NCBI GenBank assembly: GCA_016787345.1
Contig: JAEUUU010000166.1
Location: forward strand, 1 to 64,000
Length of the DNA stretch: 64,000 nt
Direction: 5' to 3'
From: Saprospiraceae bacterium
GTDB taxonomy: Bacteria > Bacteroidota > Bacteroidia > Chitinophagales > Saprospiraceae
Shown: positions 33,692 through 40,882 of the stretch, piece after piece
How positions within the stretch are numbered: the first letter of the stretch is position 1
Layout: every line of letters starts with the position of its first letter
Program-made: the position numbers and the translations under genes
Notes under the pieces: generated by a model
The model's input: the letters and a program-made list of their open reading frames with translations, nothing else
Databases searched by the model: none
Told to the model about the DNA's origin: nothing

Positions 33692-35971
33692 CTAAAAACC
33701 CAGATTCAGGGTCAGCATCCAGTGTGTACCGGCCTGCGGGAAAAAGCCGGTTTGGTTATAAGTACTCCCATTTTCCAGCCGGGTGTACGGATCAAATGGC
33801 CGATTGTCGAACCCGGACGTGTAGCGATAGGTCCAGCCGTTGGAACTGTACCGGGCATCGAACAAATTAAATACGCCCAAAACTACCCCCAATTGATTGC
33901 CGTTTCGGCAAATGACATCGTAATTCAGGCGGAAATCGCTAAATAAATAAGCAGGCAAAGTGGTGTTGGGGCTCCCGGTATTATCCAAAAACTGCTGCCC
34001 GATGTATTTACCAATCAACGCCAGCCGCAGCGTGTGGTCGTTTTTTTCAGGCAAACAATACCAGGCTACTTCGGCGCGCCCCATCCATTCCGGTGAAAAA
34101 GCCAGCGGCGCATCGAGGTATTCGAAGATATCCTGGCCGCCAGTATCCCAATTGTCCCTGTATTCCACGTATTTTCTGATTCTGTTACGGCTCGCTGTCG
34201 CATTAGCGCTGCATTCCCATCGGCTATCAGGGCGCCAGGTCAATTCTGCTTCCACTCCCGCGCGGTAGCTGTCGGGCACATTCGTGCGGATGTAAGCGCC
34301 CACGTCGTTCAGGCGCCCGTCGAGCACCAACTGGTCGCGATATTGCATCCAAAAGGCGTTGATCGTCATCATCCAGTTGGCGTAACTGTTCGTCTTGAGT
34401 CCCAATTCCCAGTCGAGCAGGCGTTCGGGCCTGGGCCGGCCTTGTGGGGTAGACTGAGTGAAGTCGTCGCGGTTGGGTTCGCGGTGCGCCACGCCGAAGA
34501 AGCCGTAAGCCGACCATTTTTGGGCAAATTTCCAGTTGAAACCCGCTTTGGGATTAAAGAAGACGAAATTGACCTGTTGATCGGTGGGCTCAAGCACGGC
34601 GTTGAAGCCCCTGAATTGGTAGTTTATCGCGCGAACCTGAAGATCCAGGAATCCACGCCAGCCATTGCTGAAGCCAATTTCCGTTTTCAGATAAGAATTC
34701 GCATCTGTTTTTGATGCATCGTTTTCGTAGTATCGGTGGCCTTTGGGCGAAGTGGCCAATTGCGCCCAAATCACTTCGCCAAAATGTACGCCGTCGTATC
34801 GACTGATCGCACCGCCCCACAAGAGGGTAGGCGGCCCCGACAAACCAGGCGGATTCACCGGTGGCGCCCATCGCAACGCGAATGTCGCACCATAAAAATG
34901 ATTATCGAGCCAACGCCTGCGCACCAGGTCACTGATTACCAGTGAAGTATCAGCAATGTTAGATGCGGGCATGTTATACTCAGTTAATATTTGCCCAGAT
35001 CGATATTGCTCAAAAAAACCAAAACCTCTCGTATAGTGCCCGTTGATTTGCAAACTGAGGCCGTATAGCATTTGCCGTTTGTAATGCAACAAATAATGCC
35101 GCTGGGTGTAATCGTCCACTTCATTGGGGTAGGGTAGGCCGGGTTGTTCAATCCCGGCTGTATTGAAAGTTCGCTTTTCAGGGTCATCAATGTATTGTGC
35201 CGGCACGCCATTCCAGGCCTGATAGGTAATCTCGTGCCCGGAGAGCAGGTGAGCCTGAATGGATTGCTGCTCGTCGATATAGGTACCAGTGAGATGTACC
35301 GCGTTGAGATCGACGCTGGCCCTGTCGATAAAGCCGTCTGAACGCAGGGTCGACAAGCGCCCGGAAAATGCCCAGCGGTTTTTCAACAGGCCCGTCGTCG
35401 CCCTGATTGCGTATTTTCGGGTATCAAAAGCGCCAATGCTGGCATTCAACAAGGCCGAAGGTTCCGCCTCGACTTTTGAGAGATCGATGTTGACAGTTGC
35501 GCCGAAGGAACCTGCGCCATTCGTGCTTGCGCCCACACCCCGTTGTACCTGAATTTCACTGGCAGAAGAAGCCAGGTCGGGCATGTTGACCCAAAACACG
35601 CCCTGGCTTTCCGCATCATTGAGCGGCACGCCATTGAGCGTGACGTTTATCCGGGTGGGATCGCTGCCGCGTATCCGAAGGCCGGTGTAGCCGATTCCGG
35701 CGCCAGCGTCGGAGCTTTCTACCAGCGAGGGCGTCGCACTCAACAAAAAAGGAATATCCTGACTTTGAAGGGTTTGTGCGATTTTTTGGGCGGAGAAATT
35801 GGTGTGTGGAACCGGTGTTTGTGCGCTGGCCCGGGTTGCCTGAATGACCACGGTATTCAGGGTCAATGAGTCAGGTACCTTGTTTTGTGCAAAAGCCGAG
35901 TTACTCAGGGCGAGCAAACAAATTACTGCCAGTACGCAATGCGCTCCGGATGTTTGGTTGATAAAAAACAT
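33692..35971 (-). CDS. TonB-dependent outer-membrane receptor, TPP-riboswitch controlled
   Basis: About 759 residues from the ATG at 35971 (an upstream ATG at 35995 lies 4 bases after a leader hairpin). A signal peptide ends near NSAFAQ; a plug domain follows (TPSLVESSDAGAGIGYTGLRIRGSD, LNGVPLNDAESQGVFW, QVQRGVGASTNGAGSFG), then a 22-strand-type barrel ending in an aromatic residue (LTLNLGF). There is no carboxypeptidase-like N-terminal domain and no SusD partner, so it is a small-nutrient receptor rather than a glycan system. The TPP riboswitch in its leader indicates thiamine or a thiamine precursor as the ligand. A terminator follows directly, so no inner-membrane transporter is cotranscribed. 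Confidence 0.92.
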   Translation of the reverse strand: MFFINQTSGAHCVLAVICLLALSNSAFAQNKVPDSLTLNTVVIQATRASAQTPVPHTNFSAQKIAQTLQSQDIPFLLSATPSLVESSDAGAGIGYTGLRIRGSDPTRINVTLNGVPLNDAESQGVFWVNMPDLASSASEIQVQRGVGASTNGAGSFGATVNIDLSKVEAEPSALLNASIGAFDTRKYAIRATTGLLKNRWAFSGRLSTLRSDGFIDRASVDLNAVHLTGTYIDEQQSIQAHLLSGHEITYQAWNGVPAQYIDDPEKRTFNTAGIEQPGLPYPNEVDDYTQRHYLLHYKRQMLYGLSLQINGHYTRGFGFFEQYRSGQILTEYNMPASNIADTSLVISDLVRRRWLDNHFYGATFALRWAPPVNPPGLSGPPTLLWGGAISRYDGVHFGEVIWAQLATSPKGHRYYENDASKTDANSYLKTEIGFSNGWRGFLDLQVRAINYQFRGFNAVLEPTDQQVNFVFFNPKAGFNWKFAQKWSAYGFFGVAHREPNRDDFTQSTPQGRPRPERLLDWELGLKTNSYANWMMTINAFWMQYRDQLVLDGRLNDVGAYIRTNVPDSYRAGVEAELTWRPDSRWECSANATASRNRIRKYVEYRDNWDTGGQDIFEYLDAPLAFSPEWMGRAEVAWYCLPEKNDHTLRLALIGKYIGQQFLDNTGSPNTTLPAYLFSDFRLNYDVICRNGNQLGVVLGVFNLFDARYSSNGWTYRYTSGFDNRPFDPYTRLENGSTYNQTGFFPQAGTHWMLTLNLGF

Positions 35972-35998
35972 AATGATGAAAAATGAGTGAAACATCCA

Positions 35999-36036
35999 CT
36001 TGCGAAGGGGTTTCGCAAGCGTAGTGATGCCACTAC
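35999..36036 (-). promoter_or_regulatory. candidate expression-platform hairpins of the TPP riboswitch
   Basis: Downstream of the aptamer the minus-strand RNA can form a 6-bp hairpin (36021-36036) and an 8-bp hairpin (35999-36019). Neither is followed by a T run, so control is more likely at translation initiation or by alternative pairing than by simple termination; this is inferred. Confidence 0.45.
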
Positions 36037-36039
36037 CCC

Positions 36040-36130
36040 TCTCAGTTCCCTTCCCGGCATTACCCGGGCAGGTTCGATGGGTATAATCTCAGCCTGCAGC
36101 AGGGAAAGCGCTACAGACACCCCAATGAGA
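36040..36130 (-). promoter_or_regulatory. TPP (thiamine pyrophosphate) riboswitch
   Basis: On the minus strand the conserved THI-box order is present: a GGGGTG block near the 5' end (36119-36124), CTGAGA (36087-36092), then GAACCTG followed by AATGCC (36056-36077), closing with GGGAA. The P1 ends pair TCTCA (36126-36130) with TGAGA (36040-36044). Binding of TPP should repress the TonB-dependent receptor gene downstream. Confidence 0.92.
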
Positions 36131-36196
36131 TAAAGAATCCTGATCGGCTGCCGGTTTGGACCGTAATAAGACGCACACAGGCGGCTGCCGGGACTT

Positions 36197-36736
36197 TTAA
36201 CTGCCCCGCAAAGGTCGGGAAAGTTTTTCAATTGCTGCGATTGCCTGCGCCAGTCGAGCCGACTCCTTTCCGTCGATGATCTCAAATCGTGCATTCGTTT
36301 CCGACAGCAACGTCCGGTACATTTCAAACAACTCTTCGCGGTGGTTGGGGTGTTCGCGAAGCGGATCGGGTTGCCAGGGCAAATCAGGCGAACAAAGCAG
36401 GTACAAATCAGCGGCAGCAGGCGCACCGTAGCCTTTTCGCCAGAACATATCCGTGCCAAAGCGGAATTGCTCCCAAACTTTTAAGACCGTCCAGTCGGTA
36501 TCCCGAATTGCGAACTGAACGGCCCGGGCGCCATACCAGTTTTCCCATGATTTCTGCCCCTTACCTATGGTACTGAGGTCTTCTTTTTTGTACGAACGGC
36601 CGAGCCATTCAAGATAATATCGCGCAAATTCGGGCGTCCACGGTTCCGATAATGCCTTTGCCAGTTGGCAAGCCAGGGTTGTTTTGCCGGAGGATTCCGG
36701 CCCGGTAATCACAATACTGAAATGTCGTTCTTTCAC
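36197..36736 (-). CDS. NadR-like P-loop ATPase/kinase
   Basis: About 179 residues from a GTG at 36736; an ATG at 36778 is in frame but would overlap the divergent gene's start. ITGPESSGKTTLACQLA gives the Walker A, and PEFARYYLEWLGRSY followed by the GKGQ region matches the NadR/AAA_28 kinase domain, which in NadR phosphorylates ribosylnicotinamide. In Bacteroidota such stand-alone kinases often lie near PnuC-type vitamin transporters; here the neighbour is the TPP-controlled receptor, downstream of this gene on the same strand. Substrate (nicotinamide riboside or thiamine-related) is undetermined. Confidence 0.78.
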   Translation of the reverse strand: MKERHFSIVITGPESSGKTTLACQLAKALSEPWTPEFARYYLEWLGRSYKKEDLSTIGKGQKSWENWYGARAVQFAIRDTDWTVLKVWEQFRFGTDMFWRKGYGAPAAADLYLLCSPDLPWQPDPLREHPNHREELFEMYRTLLSETNARFEIIDGKESARLAQAIAAIEKLSRPLRGS

Positions 36737-36757
36737 GGATGCAAAGATGCAAAGCCT

Positions 36758-36765
36758 TATTTTTG
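36758..36765 (+). promoter_or_regulatory. candidate -7 promoter box upstream of the 194-residue protein gene
   Basis: TATTTTTG matches TAnnTTTG and ends 7 bases before the ATG at 36773, which would give an almost leaderless mRNA. No convincing -33 element is visible. Confidence 0.4.
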
Positions 36766-36772
36766 CGGCAAC

Positions 36773-37357
36773 ATGCATCAGTTAGAACCATATTTCCGCT
36801 GGCGAGACTTTTATACTGCAGAAGAAGACGAACGGTCTCCTTTTTTTGGCCGCACATACAGCGAGTTTGAGTTTTCCCTTCGGCTGTACAACTACTTTCT
36901 GCATCCGCAATGGGACGAATTCGGCTCCTCGACGCTGTATGGCAAGATTCTTTTTGTCGATTATGATGAGCAGTACGCCTTGATTGAATTAATCGGCGAG
37001 TGGAACGACACATTGCACAACGACATCATGTACCTCAAGCGAAATGTCGTCGACCCGTTGATGAAACACGGCATCGTCAAGTTTGTATTTTTTTGCGAAA
37101 ACGTGCTCAATTTTCACGCTTCCGAGGATGATTATTACGCGGAATGGGCTGAAGAAGTGGGGGAGGAGCATGGCTGGATAGTTTTGATCAACGTGCGTCA
37201 GCATGTCGAAGAGGAATTGTCCGCCGCCCGGTTGCAGCATTATCTTAACTTCGGCGAGCAGTACAACAACATTATATGGCATCCGCAAAAGCCCCAAACC
37301 GTATTCTTGCTCGTGCAGGCACTGGTGGACGGGCGAATCCGGCAAATAGCAGGTTAA
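36773..37357 (+). CDS. conserved hypothetical protein (Bacteroidota type)
   Basis: 194 residues from the ATG at 36773; upstream in-frame codons lie within the divergent gene. It is rich in Tyr, Trp and acidic residues, with no signal peptide or membrane helix. Recognisable stretches are MHQLEPYFRWRDFYTAEED and YGKILFVDYDEQYALIELIGEW. The gene is 7 bases upstream of era on the same strand, so the two are likely cotranscribed. I know no function for the family; the link to era hints at ribosome or envelope growth but is not evidence. Confidence 0.78.
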   Translation: MHQLEPYFRWRDFYTAEEDERSPFFGRTYSEFEFSLRLYNYFLHPQWDEFGSSTLYGKILFVDYDEQYALIELIGEWNDTLHNDIMYLKRNVVDPLMKHGIVKFVFFCENVLNFHASEDDYYAEWAEEVGEEHGWIVLINVRQHVEEELSAARLQHYLNFGEQYNNIIWHPQKPQTVFLLVQALVDGRIRQIAG

Positions 37358-37364
37358 GGCACAC

Positions 37365-38291
37365 ATGGAGCAAACATTGGAAAATACAGATCACAAGTTC
37401 AAAAGCGGCTTTGTGAACATCATTGGCAAGCCCAATGCCGGAAAGTCCACTTTGATGAATGCGCTGGTTGGAGAACGGATGAGCATTATCACCCCCAAGC
37501 CGCAAACAACCAGGCATCGCATTATGGGTATTTTGACCGGGGAGAACTTCCAGGCGGTTTTTTCAGATACGCCAGGTTTTGTCAAAAATCCCAATTATGC
37601 CATGCACCGCGCCATGAATTCAATGGTAGTGGGTACACTGGAAGACGCGGATTTACTGCTATTCGTCGTAGACCTCACAGAAGAAATGGACCCGGACGAC
37701 CCCATGCTAACCATCCTGAAAAGAGCAGAATCGCCGGTAATTCTTGTGCTGAACAAAACGGACAAGGTAGCGGCCCAAAGGCCTACCGATGTGGGCAACT
37801 GGTGGACGCGGCGCGTCGAAAATATTACGCAAACCTGTACGATTTCCGCGTTAAAAGGAGAAGGTACAGATTCGCTGCGTCAGGTAATCCTTCAATATTT
37901 GCCCGAAGGACCAGCATATTTTCCGCCCGATCAACTGACGGACAGAATCGAGCGCTTTTTTGTCAGCGAGATCATTCGGGAGAAAATCTTCTTATTATTT
38001 ACGGATGAAGTACCGTATTCCTGCGAGGTCAGCATCGAGGAATTCAAGGAATCGACTACCAAAACAGGCGAACCGCTGGCCAGAATTCGGGCCAATATTT
38101 TTGTACTGCGCGAAACACAAAAAGCCATTTTGCTGGGCCACCAAGGCACAGCCATTAAAAAACTGGGTACGCTGGCACGTATGGAAATTGAACGTTTTTT
38201 GGAATCAAAGGTATTTCTGGAACTCACCGTAAAAGTGCGCGACAACTGGCGCGACGACGAGCGCTCTTTACAGCAATTCGGCTATGTCTGA
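37365..38291 (+). CDS. era: GTPase Era
   Basis: 308 residues. G1 GKPNAGKST at 21-29, the switch region PKPQTTRHRIMGI, G3 DTPGF, G4 NKTDK and the C-terminal KH domain with ILGHQGTAIKKLG-type GxxG (LLGHQGTAIKKLGTLAR). Era binds the 3' end of 16S rRNA and is needed for 30S assembly. It follows the unknown gene by 7 bases. Its stop overlaps the convergent acetyltransferase gene by 10 bases. Confidence 0.95.
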   Translation: MEQTLENTDHKFKSGFVNIIGKPNAGKSTLMNALVGERMSIITPKPQTTRHRIMGILTGENFQAVFSDTPGFVKNPNYAMHRAMNSMVVGTLEDADLLLFVVDLTEEMDPDDPMLTILKRAESPVILVLNKTDKVAAQRPTDVGNWWTRRVENITQTCTISALKGEGTDSLRQVILQYLPEGPAYFPPDQLTDRIERFFVSEIIREKIFLLFTDEVPYSCEVSIEEFKESTTKTGEPLARIRANIFVLRETQKAILLGHQGTAIKKLGTLARMEIERFLESKVFLELTVKVRDNWRDDERSLQQFGYV

Positions 38292-38806
38292 AACTGGGTT
38301 CGTTCCAGTTTGAACGTCAGGCTTACGCTATCGTAAATAGAAACCAGCAATCCGGCTTTAAAGCCGCACTTTTCCAAAACATGCCTCGATGAAGCGTTTT
38401 CAGGATCGACATAGGCGATCAGAAATGAGCGGTCGAAGCGGCTAAACGCGTAGTCGCACAGATTCCGGGCTACTTCGGTAGCGATGCCTTTTCCCCAAAA
38501 CTCTTTCAACAATACATAACCGATCTCAAGGTCGTTGCCCTCTTTCCATTCGGCCTCCCGCAATACGCAATGCCCCGCTATGGCTCCCGTTTCTGCCCAA
38601 ACGATCAGCCAAACGCCCATATCGGGGCATTTGACTTCGTAATCCTTCCACAAAAGCAGCCGTGCTTTAACCGACTCGATATCTGTGTCAGGCGTACGGA
38701 TAAAGCGCATAACATCCGGATCGCTCTGCATCCGGTAAGCTTGCATAAGATCCGCTACCGGATCAAGTCTTCGGAAAGTAAGTCGGGAAGTGGGTGGAAG
38801 AATCAT
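38282..38806 (-). CDS. GNAT-family N-acetyltransferase (RimJ-like)
   Basis: 174 residues from the ATG at 38806; the open frame runs on to 38896 only because it reads through a leader hairpin. TSRLTFRRLDPVADLM at the N-terminus, GYVLLKEFWGKGIATEVARNL (acetyl-CoA binding Q/RxxGxG/A) and YVDPENASSRHVLEKCGF near the end place it in the Acetyltransf_3 group with the ribosomal-protein alanine acetyltransferases. Substrate is unknown. A terminator-like hairpin sits between its predicted promoter and start codon. Confidence 0.87.
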   Translation of the reverse strand: MILPPTSRLTFRRLDPVADLMQAYRMQSDPDVMRFIRTPDTDIESVKARLLLWKDYEVKCPDMGVWLIVWAETGAIAGHCVLREAEWKEGNDLEIGYVLLKEFWGKGIATEVARNLCDYAFSRFDRSFLIAYVDPENASSRHVLEKCGFKAGLLVSIYDSVSLTFKLERTQFQT

Positions 38807-38815
38807 GATAAGGAC

Positions 38816-38852
38816 AAAAAAAAGACGGCAGCGTTTCAGAAACGCTACCGTC
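38816..38852 (-). terminator. terminator-like hairpin in the leader of the acetyltransferase gene
   Basis: The minus strand forms a 13-bp stem with one mismatch (arms 38824-38837 and 38839-38852) followed at once by eight T residues (complement of 38816-38823). It ends only 9 bases before the start codon at 38806 and downstream of a candidate promoter, so it would attenuate this gene. Confidence 0.72.
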
Positions 38853-38879
38853 AGAAATATAACCCCAAAAAACCTAAGA

Positions 38880-38910
38880 CAAAAATAGGCCAACAAATCT
38901 TCTTTTACAA
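38880..38910 (-). promoter_or_regulatory. candidate promoter of the acetyltransferase gene
   Basis: Minus strand: TTG (38908-38910), 20-base spacer, TATTTTTG (38880-38887). The predicted transcript begins near 38873 and passes through the terminator-like hairpin. Confidence 0.5.
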
Positions 38911-38934
38911 GAAAGCGCTGAAAAATTTTTGATT

Positions 38935-38972
38935 AAAAAAAAGTCCCTCCCCATACGTTTATGGAGAAGGAC
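38935..38972 (-). terminator. second minus-strand intrinsic terminator
   Basis: A 12-bp stem with two mismatches and a six-base loop (38943-38972) is followed by eight T residues (complement of 38935-38942). No recognised gene lies upstream of it on the minus strand, so it must end either a small RNA or the remains of a gene. Confidence 0.75.
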
Positions 38973-39465
38973 GTCATCAAAACACGCTTCATTTTAAACC
39001 TTTATCTTGAATGCCCAAATAAATGGCATATCTGTCGGATCGCAATAGGTTACATTCAGGTACTCTAGTAGCAAATGTACGACTACTCGGCTTTTTCTTG
39101 TTGTTTTTCGTGCATTATTTCGCGCTTTAAGGGATTTCACGTGTAAAATCGGAAACGCAAAAATAAGTCCGGTCAAAAACGGTATGATTATTCGGCAATA
39201 AAGAAGGAAGGAGAATGCAGAACACCGCTTTCAGCAGCGAATTCGTGGAAGGACTATAATGTTCACCGGATTACGGCGCGAAGATACTTGTCGTTAATTT
39301 GTATTTGCAATACTATGAAGTTTTTCAAATTTAGATATTTATTAAAACAACCTGTATAATTCTGATTTACAATTATATAGCCTGGCTTTTTATTTTTCTT
39401 AAATATTAAATTATTTCCGGAGAATTGTACCTGGACTTCCGGGCAAGCAATGCTGAGAAGCAATT
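38973..39465. other. gene-poor AT-rich stretch with possible minus-strand small RNA
   Basis: No convincing protein gene is present over ~500 bases. A minus-strand TACATTTG box at 39072-39079 could start a transcript of ~120 bases ending at the terminator 38935-38972; it contains a further small hairpin (ATGCC/GGCAT type). A 60-codon minus-strand frame (38994-39176) ends 22 bases before that terminator and could be the tail of a decayed gene. Both readings are weak. The part 39260-39440 is very AT-rich and shows nothing else. Confidence 0.3.
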
Positions 39466-39473
39466 TACCTTTG
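39466..39473 (+). promoter_or_regulatory. candidate -7 promoter box of pyrC
   Basis: TACCTTTG matches TAnnTTTG and lies 18 bases before the ATG at 39492, predicting a leader near 12 bases. A -33 element is not obvious. Confidence 0.5.
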
Positions 39474-39491
39474 TTGCCAAAGATTTGGAAT

Positions 39492-40826
39492 ATGCAAGCC
39501 ATTTTGATTCGCAATGCACGAATGATCAACCGAGGTGCAACCTTAAAAACTGACCTTTTGATCAAAGACGGGCGAATTGCCCGGATAGCCCCTCAAATAG
39601 ACGCCAATGCCGATATCGAACTCGATGCCACCGGAAATCTCGTGTTGCCCGGCATTATCGACGACCAGGTGCATTTTCGCGAACCCGGTCTGACGCACAA
39701 AGCCAGCATTCAAACCGAAAGCCGTGCCGCGGTGGCAGGAGGTGTAACTTCTTTTATGGAAATGCCAAATGTGCAGCCCCCTTCTGTCACACAAGAGTTG
39801 TTGGAACGAAAATATCAGATCGGCGCCGAGACATCTCTCGCCAATTACTCCTTCTATATGGGGGTCACCAACGATAATTATGAGGAGGTCATGCGAACAG
39901 ACGCCTCAAAAATTTGTGGCATCAAGATTTTCATGGGCAGCAGTACAGGCAATATGCTGGTCGACAATCCTAATACCCTTGAACGGATTTTTGCGGATGC
40001 ACCAACCCTGATCGCTACGCACTGTGAAGACGAACAAACTGTACTGCATCAACTCGAGGCGTATAAAAAACGCTACGGCGATCATCTGACGGCCGCTTTT
40101 CATCCGCGCATCAGGAATGCAAAAGCCTGTTACCTGTCCTCATCTTTTGCTGTGTCGCTGGCCAAAAAACATAACACCCGCTTGCATATTTTGCACCTGA
40201 CCACTGCTCGCGAGCTGGATCTCTTTGAGAATAAAACACCCCTGGAAAAAAAGTTGATCACTTCTGAGGTGTGCGTACATCATTTGTGGTTTCACAGCGG
40301 CGATTACGCTCGCCTGGGCAACCTGATCAAGTGTAACCCAGCCATTAAAGGGAAAAAAGAACGCGACGCGTTATTCCCGGCTTTGTTGGACGACCGTCTG
40401 GATGTAATCGCTACGGATCATGCGCCGCACACCTGGGACGAAAAAGCGCAGGATTATCTCAAAGCGCCGGCCGGCCTGCCCCTGGTGCAACATAGTCTGA
40501 ACGTAATGCTCGAATTTTACCATCAGGGTAAAATTTCACTGGAAAAAATTGTCGAGAAAATGTGTCACGCACCTGCCATCGCTTTCCGGGTAAAAGATCG
40601 CGGTTTCCTGGACGAAGGCTACTGGGCCGACCTGAGCATTGTCGATCCGGACGAGCAATGGACGGTCAGCCCTGACAACATTTACTACAAATGCGGATGG
40701 TCGCCTTTTTCGAAAAAACAGTTTCGGGGAAGGGTAAAGACCACTATTGTCAACGGCCATCTGGCATGGCACAACAAGCACTTTAATGAAACGCAAATGG
40801 GACAGCGCCTGCTCTTCAACCGGTAG
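39492..40826 (+). CDS. pyrC: dihydroorotase
   Basis: 444 residues from the ATG at 39492 (a start at 39450 would lie upstream of the promoter). VLPGIIDDQVHFREPGLTHKA at 52-72, GVTSFMEMPN, CGIKIFMGSSTGNML with the Lys that bridges the metals, ATHCEDE, HILHLTTAREL and the catalytic Asp in IATDHAPHT are typical of class I dihydroorotases, which close carbamoyl-aspartate to dihydroorotate in pyrimidine synthesis. The first His of the usual HxH is Gln59 here, as I recall for the Bacteroidota branch. Allantoinase or another cyclic amidohydrolase is the alternative. Confidence 0.9.
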   Translation: MQAILIRNARMINRGATLKTDLLIKDGRIARIAPQIDANADIELDATGNLVLPGIIDDQVHFREPGLTHKASIQTESRAAVAGGVTSFMEMPNVQPPSVTQELLERKYQIGAETSLANYSFYMGVTNDNYEEVMRTDASKICGIKIFMGSSTGNMLVDNPNTLERIFADAPTLIATHCEDEQTVLHQLEAYKKRYGDHLTAAFHPRIRNAKACYLSSSFAVSLAKKHNTRLHILHLTTARELDLFENKTPLEKKLITSEVCVHHLWFHSGDYARLGNLIKCNPAIKGKKERDALFPALLDDRLDVIATDHAPHTWDEKAQDYLKAPAGLPLVQHSLNVMLEFYHQGKISLEKIVEKMCHAPAIAFRVKDRGFLDEGYWADLSIVDPDEQWTVSPDNIYYKCGWSPFSKKQFRGRVKTTIVNGHLAWHNKHFNETQMGQRLLFNR

Positions 40827-40834
40827 GCGCTCCA

Positions 40835-40842
40835 TACCTTTG
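40835..40842 (+). promoter_or_regulatory. candidate -7 promoter box of the M20 peptidase gene
   Basis: TACCTTTG in the 56-base gap after pyrC, 41 bases before the ATG. It suggests that the peptidase has its own promoter. Confidence 0.45.
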
Positions 40843-40882
40843 CGCCCGCTCATCACCGGCGCCTGAAAATTATTTATCGATT

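Noticed and set aside
39263..39565. 100-codon minus-strand frame upstream of pyrC
   Set aside because: It spans the pyrC promoter and start in antisense and an AT-rich spacer, with no domain features.
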